From: Chloroflexota bacterium
Lineage (GTDB): Bacteria; Chloroflexota; Anaerolineae; Anaerolineales; Villigracilaceae
Direction: 5' to 3'
Assembly: GCA_005778035.1 (NCBI GenBank)
Contig: SXKT01000070.1
Location: 1 to 50,555, forward strand
DNA length: 50,555 nt
This document shows, in pieces, positions 1 through 8,934 of this stretch (position 1 is the first letter of the stretch; each line of letters begins with the position of its first letter). Made by a program: the position numbers and the translations under genes. The notes beneath the pieces are model-generated. The model was given only the letters and a program-made list of their open reading frames with translations, was not told where the DNA came from and did not search any database.

Positions 1-1754
1 ACTTGTTCTTTTTCAGCCAAACCCGCAAATGGGTTAAGTTTGAGGAACTCGAACAAACGGTAGGTGATCTTGTAACTTTCCGGGTGGATCGCCGTCGCAT
101 CCAGTGCTTCAGCGCCATCCCGGATGCGCAAAAAGCCTGCGGATTGCTCAAATGCTTTTTTACCCAAACCACTGATCTCCATCAGGTCATCGCGCTTGGT
201 AAATTTGCCATTGGCGTCGCGGTGTTGCACAATGGCGCTGGCCAATTTGGGACCAATGCCAGATACATACTTTAGTAGCGAACTGGATGCGATGTTCACG
301 TCCACACCAACCGCGTTTACAACACTTTCCACTACGCTATCCAAGCTCGCGCTCAGCGCGGTTTGGTCCACATCGTGCTGGTACAAACCCACCCCGATCG
401 ATTTGGGGTCGATCTTTACCAATTCGGATAGTGGGTCTTGCGAGCGCCGGGCAATCGAAACAGCCCCGCGGATCGAAACATCCAGATCCGGAAACTCCGC
501 GCGCGCAAGCGGGCTGGCGGAATAAACCGAAGCCCCGGCTTCATTTACGATCAGATACTTGGTCCGCTCATACCCTTTTACCAGCTCTGCTGCCAGTTTC
601 TCTGTTTCACGGCTGGCAGTACCATTGCCGATGGCGATCAGGGTCACCTTGTGTTGTTCGATCAACGCCGCCAATTTCTTCTTGGATCCTTCCCAGTCAT
701 TCTGCGGCTGGTGCGGGTAGATGGTGCCAAAATCAATGAACTTGCCGGTAGGGTCTACAACAGCATATTTTGTACCAGTCCTAAAACCTGGGTCCAGCCC
801 CAGTACGGTTTGCTCTTTTAGCGGTGGCAAAGATAACAAAGAGCGTAAATTGGTCGCGAAAACATTGATGGCATGGTTGTCAGCCATCTCAGAAAGGTGC
901 CTGCGGATATCTCGCTCGATGGATGGCAGGATCAATCGGCTCAACGCGTCTTCTGCCGCCAACACCAATTCGTCTCCAAAAACTGAAAGGATGTTTACCG
1001 GGTAACTATTCTCCACCGCGTAGGCGCTGTCTCGTTCATCAAAAATCACCTTCGCCTTCAACACCTCTTCTTTTTCGCCACGGTTGATCGCCAAGATTTG
1101 GTGCGGTTGCAACCGGTCGATCCGCTGCTCAAATTCATAATAAGATTCATACACAGCCTTCTCATCCACAGCGTCTTTAATTCTGCGTACCGCAAGCTTG
1201 CCAAATTTCAGGCCTTTTTCGCGCAACGCCTGACGGATCTCGGCATTATCGGCGATGGATTCTGCGACAATGTCACGCGCGCCTGCCAATGCGTCTGCGA
1301 CGCTCTCAACCTGCTCATTCAAATATTGGGTAGCAACCGCATCCAAGTCTTTCTCCATTTGCGATTGCGACAAGATCAACGCCGCCAGTGGTTCAAGCCC
1401 TTTTTCGCGAGCGATCATCGCGCGGGTTCGCTTTTTTGGTTTATAGGGCAGGTACAAGTCCTCCAGGCGGGTCATACTGTCGGCGATCGTCAACTCATGA
1501 CGCAATTCATCGGTCATTTTCCCTTGAGACTCGATCGATTCGATGATGGTCGAACGCCGGTCATCCAACAATCGCAACCGTACGATCTCATCAGCCACAA
1601 TTCGTACCTGCTCGTCATCCAACGAACCAGTCATCTCTTTGCGGTAACGGGAAATGAATGGGACAGTATTGCCCTCATCCAATAACTTGACGGTCGCTTC
1701 GACCTGATGCACCTTGACGTTCAACAGCCTGGAAATGGTCTCTATGTTGTTCAT
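1..1754 (-). CDS. tex: Tex-family RNA-binding transcription accessory protein (3' end outside window)
   Basis: Reading the minus strand from ATG at 1754 gives 584 uninterrupted codons to the window edge. The product begins MNNIETISRLLNVKVHQVE and has the Tex N-terminal helical domain, with PFISRYRKE near residue 33 and DLYLPYKPKKRTRA near residue 108. A YqgF/RNase H-like domain follows with GLDPGFRTGTK near residue 325, then two helix-hairpin-helix signatures, SGIGPKLASAIVQHR and ISGLGKKAFEQSAG. Tex proteins are usually about 720-780 residues, so only the C-terminal S1 RNA-binding domain is missing, cut by the window edge. The family is a conserved nucleic-acid-binding factor linked to transcription and stress tolerance. 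A TAAAAT box lies 7 nt before the ATG and there is no Shine-Dalgarno, so the mRNA is probably leaderless. Divergent from the MFS gene. Confidence 0.95.
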   Translation of the reverse strand, partial: MNNIETISRLLNVKVHQVEATVKLLDEGNTVPFISRYRKEMTGSLDDEQVRIVADEIVRLRLLDDRRSTIIESIESQGKMTDELRHELTIADSMTRLEDLYLPYKPKKRTRAMIAREKGLEPLAALILSQSQMEKDLDAVATQYLNEQVESVADALAGARDIVAESIADNAEIRQALREKGLKFGKLAVRRIKDAVDEKAVYESYYEFEQRIDRLQPHQILAINRGEKEEVLKAKVIFDERDSAYAVENSYPVNILSVFGDELVLAAEDALSRLILPSIERDIRRHLSEMADNHAINVFATNLRSLLSLPPLKEQTVLGLDPGFRTGTKYAVVDPTGKFIDFGTIYPHQPQNDWEGSKKKLAALIEQHKVTLIAIGNGTASRETEKLAAELVKGYERTKYLIVNEAGASVYSASPLARAEFPDLDVSIRGAVSIARRSQDPLSELVKIDPKSIGVGLYQHDVDQTALSASLDSVVESVVNAVGVDVNIASSSLLKYVSGIGPKLASAIVQHRDANGKFTKRDDLMEISGLGKKAFEQSAGFLRIRDGAEALDATAIHPESYKITYRLFEFLKLNPFAGLAEKEQ

Positions 1755-1761
1755 GCGCGCG

Positions 1762-1769
1762 ATTTTACC
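1762..1769 (-). promoter_or_regulatory. -10 box of tex, leaderless arrangement
   Basis: On the minus strand the sequence reads TGGTAAAAT, an extended -10 (TG-N-TAAAAT). Seven bases separate it from the ATG at 1754, so the predicted +1 falls at or next to the start codon. No convincing -35 is visible. No ribosome-binding site fits in the gap. Confidence 0.5.
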
Positions 1770-1848
1770 ATACCAAAATTGTTTATAAACTTGCATATTC
1801 AGTTTAAAATATCATCATCCAACCCTACCCATCTAAAGGAGCGCCACA

Positions 1849-3135
1849 ATGAGCCATACCAAAGGGTCCCCCAGATTTTTAGTAGTCTTGATCTTTTTCT
1901 TGTTCATGTTTTTACACCAGGTCGATAAGCTGCTTGTCGGCCCGCTAACACCACAGATCATGGAAGATTTTCAGATCACAAAAACCCAAATGGGAGCGGT
2001 GCTGACCGGGGCGTTACTGGTTGGCACGGTCTTTTACCCGCTCTGGGGTTACCTTTACGACCGCTATTCGCGCAGCAAATTACTCTCTTTGGCTTCGCTC
2101 ATTTGGGGCTCAACCACCTGGCTCAGCGCTGTGGTCCGAAGTTATGTCCCTTTTATGCTAACCCGCGCCAGTACGGGCATCGATGACAGCGCCTATCCTG
2201 GCCTGTATAGCCTCATCGCCGATTACTTTAAACCCACCGACCGTGGACGCGTGTATGGTTTACTTCAGTTGGCCCAACCGTTAGGGTACCTTGGCGGCAT
2301 GGTATTGGCCCTTATGGTGGCCCCCATGCTTCAATGGGAGTGGCGTACGGTATTTTTGGCTACGGGCGCTTTGGGCGTTGCACTGGCCGGCTTTATTTTT
2401 GTTGGCGTAAAAGACCTGCCACGTGGTGAATCTGAACCAGAGTTGGAAGGTATTTCCGACAGCGGCAAATACAAATTCTCGAAAGAAGCCTTTGTAGACG
2501 TGATGAAAAAACCGACCATGTGGTTTGTCTTCCTGCAAGGCTTTGCCGGCGTTTTCCCTTGGAATGTGATCACGTATTGGTTCTTTACGTACCTGGCAAC
2601 CGAACGTGGCTACGATGAGAATGGCGTGCTGATGTTGATGGCGCCTGTCATCCTGATCCTTTCGGGTGGTTATTTCTTGGGCGGTTTCCTGGGAGACCTT
2701 GCTTTCAAGATCACCCACAAAGGGCGCATCCTTGTTTCCATTGCCGGAGTGTTATTTGGGGCAATTTTTCTCTTCCTGGCATTGGGTACCCCAATTGAAG
2801 ACAAAAACACCTTTTTCATGTATATGTGCCTCACCGCCATTTTTATGCCACTATCTTCACCCAATGTGGTATCAACGGTATTCGATATAACCCTGCCAGA
2901 GGTTCGCTCCACCGCGCAGTCGGTGGAATACTTTATCGAGAACATAGGCGCCGCGGCAGCCCCGCTCATCGCGGGCATTATTGCCGATGCCAGCAACCTG
3001 CATACCGCCATCCTTTGGATCTGCATCTCCGCATGGGCACTCTGTTTTGTCTTTTACTTATTTGTTTTGGCGGTCATCGACAAAGATATCCTTAGCCTGC
3101 GAAGCACCCTGGCAGCCCGCGCAAAGAGTTTATAA
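1849..3135 (+). CDS. MFS transporter
   Basis: A 428-residue polytopic protein with about 12 hydrophobic segments in two halves, separated by a charged central loop near residues 185-220. The loop after TM2 reads GYLYDRYSRSKLL, matching MFS motif A (G-x-L-x-D-R-x-x-R). The overall form fits the Spinster / organophosphate:anion-symporter-like branch of the major facilitator superfamily. Substrate cannot be told from sequence; these carriers move small organic anions or lipids across the inner membrane. The start ATG has a good Shine-Dalgarno, AAAGGAG, 7 nt upstream. It is a single gene between divergent tex and the yebC operon. Minus-strand ORFs over 2281-3026 are shadows of this gene. Confidence 0.88.
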   Translation: MSHTKGSPRFLVVLIFFLFMFLHQVDKLLVGPLTPQIMEDFQITKTQMGAVLTGALLVGTVFYPLWGYLYDRYSRSKLLSLASLIWGSTTWLSAVVRSYVPFMLTRASTGIDDSAYPGLYSLIADYFKPTDRGRVYGLLQLAQPLGYLGGMVLALMVAPMLQWEWRTVFLATGALGVALAGFIFVGVKDLPRGESEPELEGISDSGKYKFSKEAFVDVMKKPTMWFVFLQGFAGVFPWNVITYWFFTYLATERGYDENGVLMLMAPVILILSGGYFLGGFLGDLAFKITHKGRILVSIAGVLFGAIFLFLALGTPIEDKNTFFMYMCLTAIFMPLSSPNVVSTVFDITLPEVRSTAQSVEYFIENIGAAAAPLIAGIIADASNLHTAILWICISAWALCFVFYLFVLAVIDKDILSLRSTLAARAKSL

Positions 3136-3243
3136 CCAGCCAAGCCAGCGCCGATACATCCCATATCCGATGTCGCCTATGGTAAAATTGATTGGTTAAA
3201 TCACTCAAACTCTCAACTTCGGTTGGAATATCAAGGAGCAATT

Positions 3244-3999
3244 ATGTCTGGACATAGCCATTGGGCAACCATCAAAAGGAAAAAAGGCGCCGCAGACGCC
3301 AAGAAAGGGCAGGTCTTCACTCGCGTAGCGCGAGAGATCGTTATGGCTGCCCGAAGTGGTGGCGACCCCGGCACGAACTTCCGTCTCGCTTTGGCGGTTG
3401 AAAAAGCCCGTGCTGTAAATATGCCCAAGGACAGTATCGAGCGTGCCATCAAGCGCGGTTCGGGCGAAGACAAAGATGCTTCCGCCTTTGAGGAATTGAC
3501 CCTCGAAGGATATGGCCCTCATGGCTCCGCGATCATGGTCGAGTGCGTTACCGACAACCGCAACCGTACAGTTGCCGATATGCGGCACGCTTTTAGCAAG
3601 GGTAACGGTACCATGGCAGAACCTGGCGCCGTAGGTTGGCAGTTCGAGCGCAAATCTTATTTCACTATCCCCGCTTCCAAGATCTCCTTCGATGCGGCCT
3701 TCGAATTGGCCATTGAAGCAGGTGCCGATGATGTTCAGGAGGATGGCGAAAATATTGAGATCCTTGGACCTGTCGAATCATTCAAAACAATTGGCGACGC
3801 CCTGGCTTCCGCCAAGGTGACCCCAGAAGAAGGCGGCTTGCGCCTGATTGCAAAACAAGAACTGGAACTGGATGTTGACCAAACTTTGCAAGTTTTACGT
3901 GTGGTAGAGTCTATCGAGGACTTGGACGATGTTCAAAACGTCTATCACAACTTAAGAATGAGCGACGAAGTAATGGCAGCACTCGAAAGCGAAGAATAG
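3244..3999 (+). CDS. yebC: YebC/TACO1-family protein
   Basis: A 251-residue protein starting MSGHSHWATIKRKKGAADA, the invariant YebC N-terminus. An in-frame ATG at 3223 also exists, but AAGGAG at 3234-3239 sits correctly only for 3244. The family is highly conserved. Members act in translation, relieving ribosome stalling (TACO1/YebC2-like), or are annotated as DNA-binding transcriptional regulators. The sequence alone does not settle which applies here, although YebC next to ruvC-ruvA is the common bacterial order. Conserved blocks present include FTRVAREI, NFRLALAVEKARAVNMPKD and YEGYGP-like LEGYGPHG. A strong intrinsic terminator follows at once, separating it from ruvC. Confidence 0.96.
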   Translation: MSGHSHWATIKRKKGAADAKKGQVFTRVAREIVMAARSGGDPGTNFRLALAVEKARAVNMPKDSIERAIKRGSGEDKDASAFEELTLEGYGPHGSAIMVECVTDNRNRTVADMRHAFSKGNGTMAEPGAVGWQFERKSYFTIPASKISFDAAFELAIEAGADDVQEDGENIEILGPVESFKTIGDALASAKVTPEEGGLRLIAKQELELDVDQTLQVLRVVESIEDLDDVQNVYHNLRMSDEVMAALESEE

Positions 4000-4008
4000 G
4001 ACAAGATC

Positions 4009-4034
4009 GGGCAGGCTAAGCCTGCCCTTTTTTT
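4009..4034 (+). terminator. Intrinsic terminator between yebC and ruvC
   Basis: GGGCAGGC and GCCTGCCC form a perfect 8-bp GC-rich stem with a TAA loop, followed by seven T residues at 4028-4034. The ruvC ATG is at 4037, only 2 nt after the T-run. The hairpin therefore occupies the place where a ribosome-binding site for ruvC would be. Confidence 0.85.
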
Positions 4035-4036
4035 AT

Positions 4037-4522
4037 ATGGAAGTGATCTGCGGAATTGACCCCGGTACAGCGACGATTGGATATGGTTTTATCCAAGTCT
4101 TCCCCAATGGCGACATCAAAGCCGTCGAGTTTGGCGCCATAAAAACCAGCAAGAACGATTCACCCTCCCGTCGCTTGCAGGTCCTCTACCAAGAGCTCAA
4201 TGCCCTGTTGGATAAATTCAAACCTTCCTCCGCGGCGGTAGAAAAACTCTACTTCCAACAGAACACCACCACAGCTCTGGCCGTAGGCCAGGCACGTGGT
4301 GTCATCTTGCTGGCCTTCGAGCAAGCAGGAATCCCGATCGGCGAGTATTCGCCCAATGAGGTTAAACAGGCGATCACCGGCTACGGCTTCGCGGATAAAA
4401 ATCAAATGCAAGAAATGACGCGGATCCTGCTCAACCTCGAAAAAAAACCTTCACCGGATGACGCTGCGGATGCCTTGGCGATCGCGATCACCCACAACAA
4501 TTCAAGGATCAACCGCTTATGA
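4037..4522 (+). CDS. ruvC: Holliday junction endodeoxyribonuclease RuvC
   Basis: A 161-residue RNase H-fold resolvase. The acidic catalytic set is visible: Asp in CGIDPGTATIGYG at the N-terminus, Glu in AAVEKLYFQQN near residue 69, and the C-terminal pair in SPDDAADALAIA near residue 145. It cleaves Holliday junctions made by RuvAB during recombinational repair. The start is fixed by alignment of the N-terminal GIDPG motif. No Shine-Dalgarno is possible because the yebC terminator ends 2 nt upstream, so initiation must be unusual or the mRNA must be processed. It overlaps ruvA by 4 nt (ATGA). ruvB is not in the window. Confidence 0.95.
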   Translation: MEVICGIDPGTATIGYGFIQVFPNGDIKAVEFGAIKTSKNDSPSRRLQVLYQELNALLDKFKPSSAAVEKLYFQQNTTTALAVGQARGVILLAFEQAGIPIGEYSPNEVKQAITGYGFADKNQMQEMTRILLNLEKKPSPDDAADALAIAITHNNSRINRL

Positions 4523-5094
4523 TCGCTTCACTCACAGGGGATGTTCAATTTATTGAAGAGAACGCCATTGTAGTAAATGTTGGTGGTGTTGGGTTGCGGG
4601 TGTTTGTGCCAAAATATTTGGCTGCCTCAAAAAACATAGGCGATCCTGTATCAGTTTCTACTCATCTGGTAGTGCGAGAAAACGACCTTTCGTTATTTGG
4701 TTTTGAGAGCCCGGAAGAGAAACAACTTTTCGTGCAATTATTAGGTGTAGATGGTGTGGGGCCAAAAGTAGCAATGTCCATACTTTCAACCCTTTCCATT
4801 GATGCCATTTTCAATGCGATCACATCAGACCAGCCAGACTTGCTATCTAAAGTGCCGGGTGTTGGCAAACGTACGGCCCAAAAGATCCAAATATACCTGA
4901 AAGATAAAACCGGCCTCGGCAGCCCGCTTGCTCAAATTGGACGGATCGATGAGTCGGATGCTGACCTGTTGGCGGCGCTAACAAGCCTTGGCTACTCGGT
5001 GGTTGAATCCCAAAAGGCGATCCAAGGCTTACCCAAAGGCAACCAACTCTCACTGGAAGACAAGATCCGCTATTGCTTGTCCTCATTCCAATGA
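4519..5094 (+). CDS. ruvA: Holliday junction branch migration protein RuvA
   Basis: A 191-residue protein, the usual RuvA length. The N-terminal OB-fold begins MIASLTGDVQFIEENAIV with VGGVGLRVFVP. The tandem helix-hairpin-helix region includes QLLGVDGVGPKVAMSILS and KVPGVGKRTAQKIQIYLKD. The C-terminal domain III (DLLAALTSLGYSVVESQKA) would contact RuvB. RuvA tetramers bind the four-way junction and load the RuvB motor. Its ATG overlaps the ruvC stop codon (ATGA), so the two are likely translationally coupled. ruvB must lie elsewhere in the genome. Confidence 0.96.
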   Translation: MIASLTGDVQFIEENAIVVNVGGVGLRVFVPKYLAASKNIGDPVSVSTHLVVRENDLSLFGFESPEEKQLFVQLLGVDGVGPKVAMSILSTLSIDAIFNAITSDQPDLLSKVPGVGKRTAQKIQIYLKDKTGLGSPLAQIGRIDESDADLLAALTSLGYSVVESQKAIQGLPKGNQLSLEDKIRYCLSSFQ

Positions 5095-5116
5095 CCCCTA
5101 CCAACCGGAGTAAAAA

Positions 5117-5974
5117 ATGAAACAAAGCAAGATCACCTTTATTGGTCCAGGCGCCATGGCCGAAGCCATCTTTGGCGGGCTCATCAGAAACGCCATTGCT
5201 ACCCCATCCAATATCAACATATCCGGTCCTAATATCGATCGTACTCAATCATTGGCCTCCAAATACGGGGTTAACCCCTATACCAACAATAAAGAGGCAG
5301 TAAAGAATGCCGATATAGTGATCCTATCCATCAAGCCTCAACGGTTGAACAGTGTAATGGCCGAATTGCGCGGCAATTTGCCTGCCGATTGTTTGGTTAT
5401 TTCCATCATCGCAGGCGCTTCGCTCAAAAAACTAAGTCATGGTCTTGCACACTCATCGGTGGTCAGAACCATGCCTAACACCCCTTCCAAGATCGGAGAG
5501 GGCATCACAGTGTGGACAGACACGCACTCTGTGACAGCGTCCCAAAAAGATATGGCCCGCACCATCCTCACCGCCCTTGGGCAGGAAATATATGTGGAGG
5601 ACGAACATTACTTGGACATGGCTACCGCGCTCTCCGGTACTGGCCCTGCGTATATCTTCTTGTTCATGGAATCACTGATTGATGCCGGCGTACACATGGG
5701 GCTGCCTCGAAGGATCTCGGAGCAACTTGTGCTGCAAACCATAACCGGCTCGGTAGATTATTACAGGCAAAATGATGTGCATGTTTCAGCCCTGCGTAAC
5801 CAGGTCACATCGCCGGGTGGCACCACCTCAGAAGCCTTGTATTATTTGGAAAAAGCAGGTTTTCGTACCGCCATCTCACGTGCCGTATGGGCTGCTTACC
5901 AACGCTCGCTGGAATTGGGCAAAGACCAACCTGCCCACCTGCTCGACCCCAATTCGAGCAACGAAAATTTTTAA
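5117..5974 (+). CDS. proC: Pyrroline-5-carboxylate reductase
   Basis: A 285-residue protein with an N-terminal Rossmann fold (TFIGPGAMAEAIFGGL near residue 9). The C-terminal P5CR signature is clear: ALSGTGPAYIFLFMESLIDAG, then VTSPGGTTSEAL near residue 232. It reduces 1-pyrroline-5-carboxylate to proline with NAD(P)H, the last step of proline synthesis, in the cytosol. Length is slightly above the usual 265-280 because of a short polar C-terminal tail. GGAG lies 8-9 nt before the ATG. It sits 22 nt after ruvA and 21 nt before the ABC-F gene, in the same direction, and is probably co-transcribed. Confidence 0.95.
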   Translation: MKQSKITFIGPGAMAEAIFGGLIRNAIATPSNINISGPNIDRTQSLASKYGVNPYTNNKEAVKNADIVILSIKPQRLNSVMAELRGNLPADCLVISIIAGASLKKLSHGLAHSSVVRTMPNTPSKIGEGITVWTDTHSVTASQKDMARTILTALGQEIYVEDEHYLDMATALSGTGPAYIFLFMESLIDAGVHMGLPRRISEQLVLQTITGSVDYYRQNDVHVSALRNQVTSPGGTTSEALYYLEKAGFRTAISRAVWAAYQRSLELGKDQPAHLLDPNSSNENF

Positions 5975-5995
5975 GGAACAGCGTAAAAAGTTCAG

Positions 5996-8002
5996 ATGTC
6001 ACTCGTAACAGTAAAAAATCTTTCCAAATCATTCGGTGTGAATGACCTGTTTGCATTCCTGTCCTTCGGCATCGAAAAACGCGACCGCGTCGGGATCGTC
6101 GGTTCCAATGGCGTTGGCAAATCCACCTTGCTTAAGATCCTTGCCCGAATTGAAGACCCATCCAGCGGAGACGTTCATATTAGCCGAGGGCTTACCATAG
6201 GTTATCTACCGCAGGAATCCGATCTCACATTCGACCGCTCCCTCTACCTGTTTTGCGAGGAGGTTTTTTCCAGCCTCATTCAAAAAGGGCAAGAGTTGCA
6301 AACCTACCAGGAAAATCTGGGCAACAATCCAGACGAATCCAGCTTGCGTAAATTGGGCGAATTGCAACATGAGTATGAGACCAACGGCGGTTACAACTAT
6401 ACTAACAACATCCAACGAGTGCTTTTTGGGCTCGGCTTTTCAAATATTGACTTGCAAACTCCATTCAATCGCCTTTCCGGCGGGCAAAAAACGCGCGCAA
6501 CATTGGCACGTCTATTGTTGGCAGACCCCGCTCTGTTGTTACTGGATGAACCCACTAATCATCTGGATATGGAAGCGGTCAGTTGGCTGGAAGGTTACCT
6601 GGCCAATTGGGAAGGCGCAGCGGTGATCGTCTCGCATGACCGATATTTTTTGGATAAAACAGTCAACAACATTCTGGAAATGGCACCCATTGGCACAGAA
6701 ACCTATTCAGGCAACTATAGCCATTATTTGGTGCAGCGCCAACAAAGGTGGGAACGCCGAAAGGAAGTTTTTGAGCGCGAAAAAGAGAAACTCTACAAAG
6801 AGTTGGAATACATCAAAAAGAACATTTCTGGCCAAAATACCTTGCAGGCAAAAGGCAAGCTCAAGCGCCTTACTCGGTTGGTGCAGGCAGTAGAGCAAGT
6901 AGGTATGGAAGCGGTTATGAATAGCAGTTGGTCAGAATTGGATGTAGAAACCACCACCAGCCCCTTTAGCGTTGATGAAGCCGAACGCCGCATCAACAGC
7001 CTGCGCTTACCCAAAAGCCAACCACCGGTTATCCACCTCAACCTCAAGGCCGACCGGCGCTCCGGCGAGATCGTGTTGCGTGCCAAGGGTGCGGCCGTTG
7101 GGTGGGATGGCAAGCCGCTCTTTAGCGTACCTGAACTGGAATTGATGCGCAAGGAATGTGCCGCCCTGATCGGGCCAAATGGCGCAGGTAAATCCACCTT
7201 CTTAAAAACGTTGCTCGGCCAAATCCCTCCGATCAATGGATCTGTTCAATTTGGCGCCAGCCTGGATGTAGGCTACTTTGCCCAGGCGCACGAAGGCCTA
7301 AACCCGGCAAATACACTCATCAAAGAGATCCAAACCATTGCGATAGATATGAGTGATAACGAAGCGCGTCAATATCTGGGAAAATATCTTTTTAGCGGGG
7401 ATGACGCCTACAAATTGGTCGAGGTCCTTTCCGGCGGCGAACGTGGCCGCTTGGCACTGGCAAAACTGGCATTATTTCATACCAATTTACTGCTGCTGGA
7501 TGAACCCTCCAACCACCTCGATATCCCCGCCCAGGAAATGCTTGAGCAAGTACTCGAAGCCTACCCCGGCACGATCATTTTGGTCTCGCACGATAGATAC
7601 CTGATCGATGCATTGGCAACCCAAATTTGGGAGATCGACCCCGCGACAGGGTCGCTGGTGATCTTTAAGGGCGGTTATGCCGAGTATGCCCTTGCCAAAC
7701 AAACATCAGCAAATCTGAACAACTCCAATACCACCGCCACATCAAATATAAAACCAACCGAACCAAAACCCCCGGAAAAAAAAGCCTCCACCAATATGGA
7801 GCGCAAACGGCAGGCGGAGATCATCAAATTGGAAGCTGAAATACAATCCTTGGAGATACGGCATGCGGAGATTCAGAACTTGCTGAATGGCACCGGGATC
7901 TCTACCGATGAGGTGATCACCCTCGGATTGGAATTTGAAAAGATCACCCACCTGTTGGACCAAAAAATGGATGATTGGACCAACCTGCAACAACCATCCT
8001 AA
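5996..8002 (+). CDS. ABC-F family ATP-binding protein
   Basis: A 668-residue soluble protein with two ABC domains and no membrane segments. Domain 1 has Walker A GSNGVGKST near residue 36, signature LSGGQKTRATLA and Walker B LLLLDEPTNHLD. Domain 2 has GPNGAGKST, LSGGERGRLALA and LLLLDEPSNHLD. The arm-like linker between the domains is rich in charged residues, as expected for the P-site-tRNA-interacting motif. The C-terminus carries a coiled coil after a Pro/Thr-rich stretch (about residues 580-665), typical of Uup/EttA-like members. ABC-F proteins act on the ribosome as translation factors or resistance proteins; the exact subtype is not clear. There is no strong Shine-Dalgarno. A bidirectional terminator follows. 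Confidence 0.93.
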   Translation: MSLVTVKNLSKSFGVNDLFAFLSFGIEKRDRVGIVGSNGVGKSTLLKILARIEDPSSGDVHISRGLTIGYLPQESDLTFDRSLYLFCEEVFSSLIQKGQELQTYQENLGNNPDESSLRKLGELQHEYETNGGYNYTNNIQRVLFGLGFSNIDLQTPFNRLSGGQKTRATLARLLLADPALLLLDEPTNHLDMEAVSWLEGYLANWEGAAVIVSHDRYFLDKTVNNILEMAPIGTETYSGNYSHYLVQRQQRWERRKEVFEREKEKLYKELEYIKKNISGQNTLQAKGKLKRLTRLVQAVEQVGMEAVMNSSWSELDVETTTSPFSVDEAERRINSLRLPKSQPPVIHLNLKADRRSGEIVLRAKGAAVGWDGKPLFSVPELELMRKECAALIGPNGAGKSTFLKTLLGQIPPINGSVQFGASLDVGYFAQAHEGLNPANTLIKEIQTIAIDMSDNEARQYLGKYLFSGDDAYKLVEVLSGGERGRLALAKLALFHTNLLLLDEPSNHLDIPAQEMLEQVLEAYPGTIILVSHDRYLIDALATQIWEIDPATGSLVIFKGGYAEYALAKQTSANLNNSNTTATSNIKPTEPKPPEKKASTNMERKRQAEIIKLEAEIQSLEIRHAEIQNLLNGTGISTDEVITLGLEFEKITHLLDQKMDDWTNLQQPS

Positions 8003-8006
8003 AAAT

Positions 8007-8043
8007 AAAAAAGCCCTCTTGCCCATTCAAGCAAGAGGGCTTT
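8007..8043. terminator. Bidirectional intrinsic terminator
   Basis: GCCCTCTTGC and GCAAGAGGGC form a perfect 10-bp stem around an 8-nt loop. An A-run precedes it and TTT follows, so it can end both the ABC-F transcript (+) and the menA transcript (-). The two genes converge here, with stops at 8002 and 8063. Confidence 0.85.
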
Positions 8044-8062
8044 AAATTTACCTCAACGGTCC

Positions 8063-8932
8063 TTACGGTATGTTCAATCCTACTCCAAACAGCAAGCAGA
8101 ATACCAATGCCAAATTTGCGGTTTTTCCCAAAATGGGGTTTAGCGCTTTGCCATCGGCCTTTCGTACGTCTGAATAAATCGTCCTTGCCATTGGAAGCGC
8201 AAACAAGGGCAACAAGGTTGAAAAACCCGATTGGCCGCTAAGTACCAAAAGGATCGGCAAAGCAAAGGCGAGCAGCAAGTTCAATCCAAACTCCAAAAGC
8301 ATCGCATCACGTCCCAACATTACAGCCAATGTCCGTTTTCCGGTTTTTTCGTCAGTAAATCGGTCGCGAATGTTGTTGACCACCAAAATATTCGTGATCA
8401 GCAATCCTGGCGGAATGGCTACCAAATAACTGACCAGGGTGGTCTTGCCTGCCAATACGTAATAGGTTCCTGTCGTTGCCGCGATCCCAAAAAATAGGAA
8501 AACGAACACATCACCCAGCCCAATATAACCATACGCCAGCTTGCCGCCAGAGTAGAGCAACGCAGCCAGCACAATCACCCCTCCCATCAGGTAGATCACC
8601 GACCCTCGCTGCGAAGCGATATTAATAGCCAAACCAAGGCACATAATAACCAAAAACCCGATCGCAAACCACATCTGCTGTGGTTTTACCATTCCGCTTG
8701 CGGTTACCCTTACCGGGCCCAAACGTTCACTGGTATCAACCCCTTTTTGATGGTCAAACAGGTCATTGGCCAAATTGGCAACGATCTGCATCAGCAGCGC
8801 GATCAGTATGCAGCTTACAGCCAAGATCGGGCCAAATGATCCCTCGCGGTACGCCAGCGCGATGCCAACCAATACTGGCGAGATGGCTGCCGGCAATGTC
8901 TTGGGCCGGCTTGCCAGGATCCATTTTTGCAT
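8063..8932 (-). CDS. menA: 1,4-dihydroxy-2-naphthoate polyprenyltransferase (MenA, UbiA superfamily)
   Basis: A 289-residue integral membrane prenyltransferase with about eight hydrophobic segments. The two Asp-rich motifs are visible: NLANDLFDHQKGVD near residue 54 and NNIRDRFTDEKTGKRT near residue 185. The N-terminus WILASRPKTLPAAISPV is typical of MenA. It attaches the polyprenyl chain to 1,4-dihydroxy-2-naphthoate in menaquinone synthesis. The start lies 2 nt downstream of the acylase stop codon, so the two are co-transcribed, although no functional link is obvious. Other men genes are not in the window. Confidence 0.9.
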   Translation of the reverse strand: MQKWILASRPKTLPAAISPVLVGIALAYREGSFGPILAVSCILIALLMQIVANLANDLFDHQKGVDTSERLGPVRVTASGMVKPQQMWFAIGFLVIMCLGLAINIASQRGSVIYLMGGVIVLAALLYSGGKLAYGYIGLGDVFVFLFFGIAATTGTYYVLAGKTTLVSYLVAIPPGLLITNILVVNNIRDRFTDEKTGKRTLAVMLGRDAMLLEFGLNLLLAFALPILLVLSGQSGFSTLLPLFALPMARTIYSDVRKADGKALNPILGKTANLALVFCLLFGVGLNIP

Positions 8933-8934
8933 GG

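Noticed and set aside
1098..1685. 195-codon plus-strand ORF over tex
   Set aside because: The minus strand reads as an uninterrupted Tex protein with all expected motifs.
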